Source: Lindgomyces ingoldianus (lineage: Eukaryota > Ascomycota > Dothideomycetes > Pleosporales > Lindgomycetaceae). From it: a stretch of 64,000 nt of DNA. This document shows positions 10,675 to 21,555 of this stretch, piece by piece. The position numbers and the translations under genes are program-made. Position 1 is the stretch's first letter, and every line of letters begins with the position of its first letter. The notes beneath the pieces are model-generated. The model was not told the DNA's origin and made no database searches. It saw nothing but the letters and a program-made list of their open reading frames with translations. The stretch is from NCBI RefSeq assembly GCF_010093535.1, contig NW_022985164.1:1849629-1913628 (forward strand), given 5' to 3'.

Positions 10675-12322
10675 ATGGAGAGACGCGACTATGCGGCATG
10701 TTGAGCTTCTGCGTTAATTGTCGCTGGCTAACTCTTCCATAGGCGGCTGTCGCAGCCCTCAATACGCTGCAGTCCAATTTTTCCATTGTGGACGCGATCA
10801 GAAAGTCTGGTAAAGGGATGAATAAGCAAGCCATACCCGAGATGATTGAGTGGTGCCGCAGAGTTGGGTATGAGGTGTGCAGGCCACATCCATCTACTCT
10901 ATCCTAACGCTCACAAGTTGTCGCTAGCCCTCCGATTTCGATCGATTAAGGCCTATCCACGTGGCCGGAACTAAAGGAAAGGGCTCCACGAGTGCATTTA
11001 TATCCTCTATTCTTTCACAATACCTCTCGCCTACCCAGGTCGATACGAAGCCTACCAAAATCGGCCTGTATACCTCCCCGCACCTTCGATTCGTTCGCGA
11101 GCGCATACAGATTAACAATGAACCTATATCGGAAGAGAAGTTTGCAAAGTATTTCTTTGAAGTATGGGACCGACTTGAGGCTGCAGCGAGGGCCTCAGAT
11201 ACTCCTCCGGACCAACCAACAAAGCCAGTGTACTTCCGCTATCTAACGCTCATGGCTCTTCACACCTATCTGCAAGAAGGTGTGGACACGGCCGTGATTG
11301 AGTGTGGTATTGGTGGCGAATACGACAGCACAAATATTCTGACAAGGCCGACGGTGACCGTTGTGACAAGCCTTGGCATAGATCACGTCGTGATGCTAGG
11401 CTCTACTCTGCCAGAGATTGCGTGGCATAAGGCTGGAATATTTAAGACAGGTAGCTTAGCCTTCACTGCACCTCAAAAACAGCAAGCCATAGCCGTCCTT
11501 CAGGAGCGAGCGGCAGAGAAGGCGCTATCAATCCACGTCGTCAGTCTCCACCCCGCCCTAGCCAATGACGACGTCAAGCTCGGGCTCTCCGCATCCTTCC
11601 AGAAGGTTAATGCGTCCCTCGCCATTGCCGTTGCTGCGGCGCATTTGCGTGCTCTTGGCCATACCTCCGTTCCAGACCCAATAGTGTCGTCAAGCATTGA
11701 CTTACCTCCGGAGTTCATCCGTGGGCTTGAACAAGTTCGCTGGCCCGGACGATGCGAAGTTCGGCGTGAGAAGAATGTAGCATGGCATATCGATGGCGGG
11801 CACACACTTGAAAGTATCGAGGTCACGGGAACATGGTTTGCAGAGCGCATTACATCTAATTCGTCGGTGTCGACTTCAGGAAAGGAGATACCGCCGCGTA
11901 TTCTCATTTTCAACCAACAGACTAGAGATGCAAACGAGCTAGCTCGGGCTCTCTATAGTGCACTTCAATCCGCCATCAACTCTGGAAAGGAGGCACCTTT
12001 TAGCCACGCTATCTTCACTACAAACCAGACATTCGACGCTGGCTACAAGCCAGACTTGCTGTCCATGAATACAAACAAAGAGGAGGTCGATGCGCTGGCT
12101 GTCCAGAGAGCACTCGCGAAGACCTGGTCCGACATAGATCCGACTGCTGACGTAAGTGTGCTGAAGACTATCGAGGAGGCGATTAGGGAAGTGAGAGCCA
12201 TTGCGGGCAATTATGTGAAGAATGGAGAACGCGGCAATGATGAGGTCATGGTCCTAATCACGGGGAGTTTGCATTTAGTTGGAGGTGCTCTTGAAGTTTT
12301 GGAGACTGGGGATGCGCATTGA
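10675..12322 (+). CDS. Folylpolyglutamate synthase
   Basis: The enzyme adds gamma-linked glutamates to tetrahydrofolates using ATP, which retains folates in cytosol and mitochondria and supports methionine and one-carbon metabolism. Three exons (10675..10695, 10743..10874, 10928..12322) give 515 aa. Motifs seen are the ATP-binding loop GTKGKGST (65-72), LYTSPHLRFVRERIQ, the folate-site region ECGIGGEYDSTNI, GIDHVVMLG, AWHKAGIFK, and near the C-terminus ITGSLHLVGGALEVL. The first intron has the unusual boundary GCG|GCATGT..CATAG: only a GC-AG splice gives the family N-terminus (YA then AAVAALNTLQSNF), and the branch point GGCTAAC is well placed. The length is normal for the family. No mitochondrial presequence is evident before MERRDY, so a second upstream start for a mitochondrial form is not supported. 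Confidence 0.93.
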
Positions 12323-13339
12323 ACGGAGACCAGACGTGATACCCTTGCGCTTCAACACGCGCGTGAATATGCCCCTTGGCTAATTGCTTTCCCGATAGAA
12401 CATTCCGATGAAATGTAGAAACCCCCGAGATCAGAATGAACCTATCCTCCTTTCGCCATCCCAGAAGAGCCATGATATTTTCTTGTCTGCCTGGGTTATG
12501 TACACGGCCCCTTGTCACGGAAACGTAGGGAAATTCTAACATTTTCACACCCACCAGAGTGTGGCCAAAAGCAAAGTCACGTTTAGTTGCTCGACGTTCA
12601 ATTCCCAAACTTTGGTCTCTTCGCAAGGAGAATCAAGTTTGCAGTCAACATGACTCGTTCTCATACTCATTGATCTGCAGTCTCAATATTCTACAATATC
12701 AAGTGCAAATTCCCAGCATCACTTTGGTATGATAGTTTAAAGCTAAATTTTTATTCTGATAGCCTGATTGTCTAGGGATCTCTCTGTTGACTTTCCTACC
12801 TTTAGATCAACCCCATACTCTTGATCGACAAGGATAATGCTACCGTTAGCTCGACACATCGCTCTATGAGATCGTCGTGGCCTCATTCTACGCTTTAGCT
12901 CCCTAGCTGGGAGTCGAACTCTGGGCCACCCTCTCTATCTCCCCACTCCCATGCCTTAGCCCCCGCCGAATTATGTAGATAGTCCTATATCCCTCCTACA
13001 CCATATCCCTTGCCACACGGTTAATGTGGAAAATATCGTTCATGCGCATCTAGATCAGCAATCAAAGTCACACCCACAATGCCCCCGGTTGCGTCTAGCC
13101 GACTATTCACTTGGTTTTTCTGGCGTGTCGATCAACACCCTTCGACCTTAAGCAGTCGGATACCTGTAATTGATGGCTCGGAGTAAAATATGTGTTTCCA
13201 CACGGGACAGGAGTTGCTGTAGGAATAAGAACTTACAACTTTCTATTATATTATAAGCCCCTTTGCTCTGTTCTTTCCTCTCTTGCCTTCATGCCTCCAC
13301 AACCCTCAACTTGCCTTTGCTGTTACTGCTTAGCTACTT
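12323..13339. other. Intergenic, no gene seen; border of the repeat block
   Basis: Short open frames only. Around 12895-12965 the minus strand has a B-box-like word (AGTTCGACTCC), but the flanking bases do not pair as a T stem, so no tRNA is called. Composition becomes AT-rich to the right from about 13.3 kb. Confidence 0.4.
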
Positions 13340-15144
13340 GTTTTTTTTCTTCTTAGTTATTAGACTATACATTCTGATGAAACTTATTTAAAAACAAGAA
13401 CTAGGTGAGTCTTAGTCCTATTTTCTTTCTTATGCGTTTTGTTACGGGGCGATGACGTCCGAGGACTGAGATGCTGGCCGTGGGGTTATGCCAAGAGGGA
13501 AGGGTTGAATCAGAGGGTGAAGGTAGGGTAGGATACAGAGGGAATGTACTAATTGCTAAGAGATGGTAGTAGGAGCAATAGATAAGGAATTTCTAATACT
13601 AGTTATTATAAAGCAAGTGTTAGGAAAATATAATTTAATTAACTACAAATTGCTAGGAAAGCAATTTGTGTAAACTATTGTCACAGTTATGTCACAGGTA
13701 TGTTATAGCTATCTAACCCCCAAGTTCCTTAGGCTTAGTACAGGGTATATAGGCTCCTCGGCCTCTGTACCTCTGCCTCTGACCCTAAGGTTTACTCTCT
13801 CGTTACACCCCCCTATCCTGCATTCCCTCTCTGTACCTCGTGCTTCCTGCTTGATACCTCTCACAACTATATACTTTAAGTTGCTTTGTTATATTTAGCG
13901 ACAGCAGAGCTACTTTGTTACCTAGTGTAAGGACAGAGCTCTGTACCACTACGCTAATACAACTAAAAGGTGTAAATAATCAACTAACAGTTAATCTGCG
14001 TACAGAATAGTATATATACCTATTGCGCGTAAGGACTGTTGTACAAGCTGCTTCTAGCGAATTCTAGGCATAAAAGTTAAGCTCTCTACTGCCTACTATA
14101 AAGAAACAGATAGCTAAACTAAGATTATAAATAAGTATATTAATTAAAGACTAAGGCCTTTTGTGTTCTTTTACTAGGACAACTAGAGTTCCTTACTACC
14201 CCTAATTAATTTGGCTTAGATAACCCTGCCCTATGCAACAATTAGAATGTCTCTGTATTAAGTTCTATACAGCTCTAAACCATGTTAAAGCTGGGATTAG
14301 AAACATTCTACAGAACCTATTACAGCCACAGACAAGTTAAATTATAAGAATGCCCTAGCATTAGCAACCTGCATGCACGCGGCCTAGAAGTTAGCTAAGA
14401 CCTATATAGAAAAGGCTTAGGATTAGATGTAAACTGTAGTTAACTACTACTACTAGCTAGTTAACTAGAAGGTTAGCAATATAGTCTACCAAAATATAAA
14501 GAACCTAGCTGTTCAAAGACCTAGCTACGGTCTAATCTAGGCCTTCTAGTCTCACCACGATACTAAGAGGTCACTGTCAGCCCTGTGGCTACCGCGTCGC
14601 ATAATGTAAGCAGGCTAATACGATAAAATGCCCGCTAAGGAACGCTAGCCCTCCCGCCATCCCGGGACGCTGTCAAACCGCCCCTCCTCCGCTTAGCAAA
14701 ACTCCCGGAATGTACAGTCGCCTACCAAAAGTCATTAGCCACTTTAGCAAGAGGTCTAGGCCACCCTACAATGGTTAGATTTTAATTAAATGTAACTTAA
14801 TTAAATTACTACCTTTTTTAATAGTTACAAAAGCAAATAAAACCTCTTGTAAAAAGCTATCTAAATCCTTTGTTAATATAATATAGTATTTCTACCTTTA
14901 CAGCGTAAGCGCTAGCAAAATCTTACATTATCTTAGCATTCCTAAGTTAACAGTTACATACAACATCTGCTAGCTGTGCAAGCAGCCCCTGCCTACCTAT
15001 ATAAAAGCTTTGTGTATAGGCTAACCTCTAAAGCTTAATAAACGCGCTAAAAGGCATTTAATTTACTAAGCAGTAAATAATTTCTTTACTACGCTTTAAA
15101 CTATTATAACATTATTAAAGACTTACTACTGCATTTATACTAGT
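13340..15144. repeat. Degenerate AT-rich repeat region, left part of the RIP block
   Basis: No intact gene. The DNA is rich in TAG/TAA in all frames and poor in CpA, as expected after RIP. A segment at 13926-14018 reappears inverted at 41475-41565. Positions 14730-15115 match the two halves 18690-18752 and 30500-30830 (repeat R4), which are separated by element B. A GC-richer island at about 14560-14720 looks little mutated. Confidence 0.65.
13926..14018 (+). repeat. Repeat R5, copy 1 (possible LTR start)
   Basis: Begins TGTAAGGACA and ends near GTATATAT. About 90 bp match the reverse complement of 41475-41565, with mostly C-to-T differences in this copy. The TG start suggests the 5' end of an LTR; the other end was not found. 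Confidence 0.6.
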
Positions 15145-15371
15145 TGTCGGTTGACCTAGGTTCGATTGAACAAACGTACGCCTAAGGGGCGTACTAAGAG
15201 GTGAGCAGGCAAAGATCTTCTTGTTATTAACTGCTGCCCTCTTTTTTTATATAAAGAAAGAGGGTTTTTAAGTACATATAGCCCCTGACGCACAGGCTAG
15301 ATAGCTAATGTTTTAGGCAACCTAATTTAGCTATACGCGTGTACAGACGCAGCTGTACTTATGTACAGACA
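15145..15371 (+). repeat. LTR of element A-1, 5' copy
   Basis: Starts TGTCGGTTGACC and ends TACAGACA. It is the best-preserved beginning among the four A LTRs; the other three show C-to-T changes at the same positions. Confidence 0.85.
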
Positions 15372-15414
15372 CTAGTAACTTTTTACTTTTATAAAGTTAC
15401 TTACTTATTTATAT

Positions 15415-15639
15415 NNNNNNNNNNNNNNNNNNNNNNNNNNNNNNNNNNNNNNNNNNNNNNNNNNNNNNNNNNNNNNNNNNNNNNNNNNNNNNNNNNNNNN
15501 NNNNNNNNNNNNNNNNNNNNNNNNNNNNNNNNNNNNNNNNNNNNNNNNNNNNNNNNNNNNNNNNNNNNNNNNNNNNNNNNNNNNNNNNNNNNNNNNNNNN
15601 NNNNNNNNNNNNNNNNNNNNNNNNNNNNNNNNNNNNNNN
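15415..15639. other. Assembly gap (225 N)
   Basis: A run of N between the AT-rich start of element A-1 and a 10-bp tandem repeat. The gap is plausibly caused by the tandem repeat; its true size is unknown. Open frames spanning it are meaningless. Confidence 0.99.
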
Positions 15640-15719
15640 CAGCATTTTGCAGCATTTTGCAGCATTTTGCAGCACTTTGCAGCATTTTGCAGCAAATTGC
15701 AGCAAATTGCAGCATGTTG
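15640..15719 (+). repeat. 10-bp minisatellite (CAGCATTTTG)n
   Basis: Eight visible units, with variants CAGCACTTTG, CAGCAAATTG and CAGCATGTTG toward the right end. It abuts the N gap, so the array is probably longer. It is not RIP-mutated. Confidence 0.95.
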
Positions 15720-16040
15720 CAAGCTGGTCGCGCATAGGGTAAGTGCGCGAGGGACTCGGATCGGCAAAACAAAAAGCCGAGCAACACGAGTAGAGCAGAA
15801 AAAGGATCAATAAATCAATAGAATCAATGGATCATCCCATACATCATATCCAAACCCATCATTCATCTCAGGAAGCCTAGAAACAGTGCTTCAATCTAAC
15901 AATATAATTTAACTTACTTTTAAAATAGTGCCTATGCTTAGCTAAAGTAAAAAAAAGTTTTTGCTTAACTATATAAAAAAAGTTATTAAAATTATATGTT
16001 ATTTATTCTTTAAAGTTATTTTACTTTTATAGTGTGTACT

Positions 16041-16615
16041 TGTTGAATGGGCTCCGACAGCTAGCTGCTTATGGTATGAGCACTTAAGTAGCAAGAGTAA
16101 GAGTGGTGTACGGTGTAACGGCGCAGGCAAGACAATGGGTCCGAATGCGGTATGAATCCACTCAGAGGCATATGGGAGTGCGTGGGGACTCAGAGACCTG
16201 GGAATACCAATGACACCTATAGGCCTTGTACGTAGGATATCAGAAAACTACCGAGCTAGCTACAGGGGCGAGGTGCGACTAAATACATGAGGGAATAGGG
16301 GTAACTGCGGGGGACTGGGTCGAGTCATGGTCGGGGCCGATACGGGGACCCTTCGGATAGGATCCGAGCGACCCGAGATGGAACGATTCGTAGAATCGTT
16401 ACATACGGTGTGCACAGCGTACGAGGTAGGTAAGGTGAGGGCAACATGTTTCTGGTTCTATTGCTCTTGTCTTTCCTCCGTACGGAGGAAAAGGGGGATA
16501 TCTAGATGTTCGCGCACGGAGGTTCGCGCACGAGCATCATGTGACATAGATACGTGGTCCTGCTCGTGCGCGATCGCTCGTATCCAGACCGTGACGCTGC
16601 TGCTGCGTACGGACA
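16041..16615 (+). mobile_element. Solo LTR of family B, long form (575 bp)
   Basis: TG..CA ends (TGTTGAATGGGC..GCGTACGGACA) are flanked by GTACT on both sides (16036-16040 and 16616-16620). The empty site is visible in element A-2 near 25366. It matches the LTRs of element B but has 295 bp more. It is GC-rich and almost free of RIP changes. A perfect 11-bp inverted repeat (GCGCACGAGCA / TGCTCGTGCGC) lies at about 16527-16572. A solo LTR arises by LTR-LTR recombination of a full element. Confidence 0.9.
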
Positions 16616-16652
16616 GTACTTTTCTTTTAGCAGCTTACGCATGTCTAAGAGG

Positions 16653-16814
16653 ATGTACACTATGTATAAAGCTTATTATTTTAGTAAAAAAGAGTTTATA
16701 TTTATTCTATTATATAGAAGATCTAAATCTACCTCTCTGCGTAGAATTATTTTAGACATACATGTAACCCCTAATAATTTTTTATATAAGGTGTACAAAG
16801 ATGCTATAGCTTAG
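16653..16814 (+). CDS. Short open frame in element A-1, 53 aa
   Basis: Starts MYTMYKAYYFSKK and ends YKVYKDAIA. It is matched by an equally open frame of the same length in element A-2. It could extend four codons upstream to another ATG (MSKR). No known domain. It may be the end of a former retroelement protein or simply an AT-rich frame that lacks stops by chance. Confidence 0.35.
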   Translation: MYTMYKAYYFSKKEFIFILLYRRSKSTSLRRIILDIHVTPNNFLYKVYKDAIA

Positions 16815-16824
16815 GGGGGGGTGT

Positions 16825-17560
16825 AGGTTAATTACCTTCTGTGCAAGCAATTAATCCCTAGGGGGGTAGAAGAGGGAGAAGAGATGTTAGTTAGTTATTG
16901 CCTCTTGTGCAGGCAATTAATTAAGGGCGGGGGTAGGTGCTAGTTGCGTTTGTACAGCAGTTGTCTAGGTAGTGGTGGTTGACTGTACAGTAGCTCTTAA
17001 AGAGCAAGCTGTTGTGCGGAGTAGCAGGTTAGCTCTAGGGCGGGGGCTAGTTGCTTGTTTGTACAGCTGTTAGGAGAGGGGGGGGGGGGCTAGTTGCATT
17101 TGTACAGCTGTTGTCTAGGGGGGGTGGGTGGTGCTAGTTATGTGTTTGTACGGCTGTTCTTAGGAGGGGGAGGTGTTAGCGAGGTGGGCTGCTAATAAGG
17201 AGCCTCCTCTGTGTGGCTACGCACGCAGTAGGTTTCTAATTATGCGGCCTGTATTATCTCCTCTATGTAGCTACGCACGCAGTAGGCAAGTAGTTGCATA
17301 GCCTATATTAACAGAAGGCTCTAGGGCGCATAAAGGCTTAGTAGTAAGCCCTCTTTATATAGCTACACACACAGTAGGTTGCTAATCTTGTCTTTATATA
17401 ATTAGTTAATTTAGGGGTGTGCATAATGCTTGTCTAAGCCCTCTCTGCGTGGCTACACACATAGTGGGAGTAAGCTGTTTGTATAGTAGCAGTTTTATTA
17501 ATCCTTACAAATCTATCTATTAAAGATAATATCCTTTACATAGCTACACACATAGTAAAT
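16825..17560 (+). repeat. Array of short hairpin-forming repeats in element A-1
   Basis: Two unit types occur. One is built on AATTGCCTnnTGTGCAGGCAATT-like inverted repeats (near 16830 and 16890). The other has a core like TGCGTGGCTACGCACGCA, with five degenerate copies near 17206, 17260, 17350, 17440 and 17532. Variants with TTTGTACAGCTGTT lie between them. The array ends just before the 3' LTR. Confidence 0.75.
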
Positions 17561-17582
17561 AGTTTATTAATAGACTAATTAG

Positions 17583-17808
17583 TGTTAGTTAACCTAAGTT
17601 TAATTAAATAAACATACACCTAAAAAGTGTACTAAGAGGTAAGTAAGTAAAAAAAATTTTATTATTAACTACTACTTTTTTTTATATATAAAGAAAGAGG
17701 GTTCTTAAGTACACATAGCCCCTAACGCACAGGCTAGATAGCTAACGTTTCAGGCAACCTAATTTAGCCGTACGCGTGTACAGACGCAGCTGTACTTACG
17801 TACAGACA
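17583..17808 (+). repeat. LTR of element A-1, 3' copy
   Basis: Aligns with 15145-15371. The first half is strongly C-to-T mutated (e.g. TGTTAGTTAACC for TGTCGGTTGACC), while the second half is nearly pristine. Confidence 0.85.
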
Positions 17809-18752
17809 CTAGTACTATAAAAAGATACTTTATAAAACATAAGTACTACATATTCTACCTATGTTATAAGCCTTAGTTATTAGCTATACATAAAAAAAAG
17901 TAACTTTAATTTACTTAAACTTATTAATATAATAAAGTAAAAGATGTAGCTTGCGTAGCCTTTTATAATAAAGTAACATTTAAAGTTAGATTAGACACTA
18001 CACTTTTATATGTATATTAGTAGCATAGAAAAGCATATAAGAGTTAGTACCTAAAGCTTACTTTTAAGTTTAGAAAGACTATAGTCTCTATATTTAATGT
18101 AATCTCTTTTAATTTTAAATTAGAGCTGTTTATTAATAAAAAAAAGTAAGTGTAATAATGCTAGCAAATACTACTAGATTCTATATAATGTTAGTATTCT
18201 ATTTTATTAGCAGCTTACATAGGAACGCGGTATTAGCATATAAATGTAGGATAGAGCACCTATTTACACTGCAAAGGCTACCTAAAAGTATATAGACAAC
18301 TATAGTATAATATAAATAAATTAGCCTTTATAAAGTTCTAATTTAAACTTAATTAAGAACTTTTAGTAAATTATAAAGCTCTACATTTTAAAGCAATAAG
18401 AATATATTACTACTTATAAGCAGATAGTAGATATTTTTAAAAAGAAGTAAGCAAAAATTACACTAGCTAATTATAGAAAGTGTATCCTTAGTTAGTTAAA
18501 GCACATAAAGGAAGTTGTCTAAAACAAAGGTAAATTAACTTACTAGTAACTAAGCATAGCACTAAAAGACAGGCCTGTATATAAGCTTTATATAGAAATA
18601 AAAATCTTTAAATTTAGTTAATAATTAACTAAGTAACCTCCTTCCTAAATACGTTAACTATACCCCTGCAGAGCTTAGATTGCTAGGTGGCTAATCACTT
18701 TAGCAAGAGGCCTAGGCCACTCTACAATACTTTAATTTTAATTAATTGTAAC
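17809..18752. repeat. RIP-degraded AT-rich DNA between elements A-1 and B
   Basis: No gene survives. The last ~60 bp (18690-18752) are the left half of repeat R4, whose right half resumes at 30500. Confidence 0.6.
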
Positions 18753-19007
18753 TGTTAAATAGGCTCCGACAGCTAGCTGCTTATAGTATAAGCACTTAAG
18801 TAGCAAGAGTAAGAGTGGTGTACAGTGTGCACAGCATACAAGGTAGGTAAAGTAAAGGCAATATGTTTCTAGTTCTATTACTCTTGTCTTTCCTTTGTAC
18901 AGAGAAAAGGGGGATATTTAGATGTTTACACACAGAGGTTTACACATAAGCATTATATAACATAGATATATAATCTTGCTTGTGCACAATTGCTTATATC
19001 TAGGCTG

Positions 19008-19325
19008 TGTCACGGTATCCTCCCCGGATCCCAGACATAACTGTATTGGACGCGTACTAGAGTATTATTAGTGCACGTCTAACATAAACACAACATAACA
19101 CAGACATAAACTTAAGCATAAACTGCCTTAACACTAACTAAACCTAGAACAGGCTTAATTTATACTTAAAGCGCTTAGACTTCTAAGCTAAGTATTTAAT
19201 TACTAATTTCTTTCTAAACCTTTCTGTTTTTTACATAATGTCTTATACCTACTATAATACTTTACATAGTAATTAAACTAGACCTCTGTAAAGCTCTATA
19301 ACCTTACTTATGCATAATTATAACA
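19008..19325 (+). repeat. 5' LTR of retrotransposon C
   Basis: 318 bp. The beginning is well preserved (TGTCACGGTATCC, CCCCGGATCCCAGAC). The end is C-to-T/G-to-A mutated (ATAATTATAACA where the 3' copy has ATAATCGTGACA). Confidence 0.92.
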
Positions 19326-21555
19326 TTATATTATGTTAAACTTTAGCTAAAAATAGCCTCTAAATCTAATTTAATAAGCTTAGTACTTATATAACTCTAA
19401 GCTATTAAAGTAAGCTAAAAAGCTTTTTAAAAAGCACTTACTTTATAAAAAAGCTACTATATTATAAGCTTTAAAGCTTTTTAAAAAGACTTTAAAAAAT
19501 AGCTTTATATTATTAAGCAGTTTATTTCTACCTTAACTTTTATTATAGTAGTAGAAACTAAAAACTTACTAGCCTTAAAGCTTACTTAAAAGTTTAGAGA
19601 TAGCTTAACTCTTTTCTACCTAACACTACTTATAACTTATAACTTTTTTAACTTAGTAATAAAATCTAACTAACTCCCTAATCTCCTACTATTTAATAAA
19701 AAATAGAAAGACTTACTTTTCTTTTTACATAAGCTTTAATATAAACTTAAAGAAAACATAGACTAATTTTTTTTTAAACACTTTTAGTTACTATATACCT
19801 ACTTTTAACTTAACTATAACATAACAGCTTTAATTAACTTACTAATAAATAAAAATATTATTAACTTAGATTAATTTATAGTGTTCTTATAAGTAACTTA
19901 TAAAGACTTAAATAAAAAGTTAATAGCCTTAAGTTACTTAAACACTTTATAATAATAAAAAAAAGCTTTACTTTACACTTTACTAAGTTCTACTAACTTA
20001 CATCTAATATAGGCCTAAATAAGATAAGTCTAATTATAGCCTTATATAACTCCCTCTTAACTAAACTATAACACGCTATAGTAGAAAAACCCCTCTTAAA
20101 CAACCTTAATATATATGTAAACTTAATTACTACCTATAATAATAACATAAGGTTTCTTTCTATATAAGCTCTAATACACCCTTAAACTAGTGTAGTTATA
20201 AATAAAAACTCTAACATAATAAAAATTAATTTAAATTATGCTTTAGTTAGTTCTAGAAAGCATAAAAATTATAAAAAAAAAGTTAATATTTTAAGTATAG
20301 TAAGCATAGTTATATTTTTTAAAACTACTTTATTTCTTTTTTTTAAGTTTATATAAGTAGTGCTACTAGTACTTATTAAAAATTTTTACTATTTTAATTT
20401 TATTTTTATAAGAGCTTTAACTTGTATTTAAGCCCTAATTTCTCTTACTACTCTTAACATAGCTACAGCTATAGCAGTAGGAGCCTGTAAAAAGGCTTGT
20501 TCTAGGGCTAAGTTACTCTCTAAGACTAATTTAACACTAGATCTTTGCTAACTTATAAGCTAAGTCCCCTACTAATAACTAAAAGTACTAAGTTAATATT
20601 TTTATATATTTATAATAAAAAACTATATTAGCTTTAATATAAGCTCTTATTAACTTAAAAGTAAATAGTATAAGTTACATTAATAAAGAACTAGCATATA
20701 AACTAAATCTTTAATTAACACTACTTACCTAAATAATTTACCTAACTAGATTTAATAAAAAATAACTTAAAAAAGGTTTTATCTTTTATACTATAACTAT
20801 TATAATTACTTACTAACACTATAAAAAGCAGATTAAACTCTATGTAATAAACATAAAACATTATAACTTAATCCTAGAATAACTATAGCTATATTAGTAT
20901 AAAGTTGCCTTTAATTACTAAAAGTAAGTTCTAAACTTTAACTTTTTTTAATACTAAAACATATGCTTATGCTTACACTTAAATAACACTTAAATAGCAC
21001 TTAATATAAAAGGTCTCTAGACTTACTTTTTAATAACTTAAAAAAAAACTACTTAAGTAAGGCTAATAAGCTAGGCCTTTTACTAAAATAAGCTATATAA
21101 AATAATTTAATAACTACTTAAACTTAAAAAAAAGAAAGCTTTTAAAAAACTTTTACTTACTTAATTTAAACATAAACTAGAACTTAAATAGTAGATAGAC
21201 ATCTACTACATAGAACCTACTTTATTTATAACTCTAGCTTAATAACTAGATTATAAAATCTATGTAGTTATAATTTTTAATATAAACTAAGCTTTAGCTC
21301 TTTAAAAACATACTAACTTAAAAATAATAGTCTTTTAAGACTACTATAACTTATTACATGTTTTTTTTAAGACAAGTTTAATAAGCTTTTAATATAATGT
21401 TTATATAATTACTAAATAACTTTTAAGCCTAGTAAACAACCTAGTTATAGGCCACTATATAAGATGTTACTAAATAAATTAAAAGTGCTCTAAAAATACT
21501 TTAATAAGAACTTAAAAAAAAAGTTTATTTAAGCTAGCTTCTTACTAGTAGTGTT

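Larger units (their letters stand above)
15145..17808 (+). mobile_element. Non-autonomous LTR element A-1
   Basis: A full-length element bounded by two LTRs of 227 and 226 bp (15145-15371 and 17583-17808). The target duplication is CTAGT at 15140-15144 and 17809-17813. The interior begins CTAGTAACTTTT and ends CTAATTAG just before the 3' LTR, without a classical polypurine tract. No gag or pol could be recognised. It contains an N gap, a 10-bp minisatellite, a later solo LTR of family B, a short conserved open frame and a hairpin array. It is inferred to be a TRIM/LARD-like element mobilised in trans. The orientation follows the convention of the matching A-2 copy. Confidence 0.8.

Noticed and set aside
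12890..12970. tRNA- or SINE-like sequence on the minus strand (B-box-like AGTTCGACTCC)
   Set aside because: The bases flanking the loop do not form a T stem and no acceptor or anticodon stems could be drawn.
15339..15810. Long open frames crossing the first N gap
   Set aside because: They are open only because N codons cannot be stops; the visible parts are minisatellite translation.
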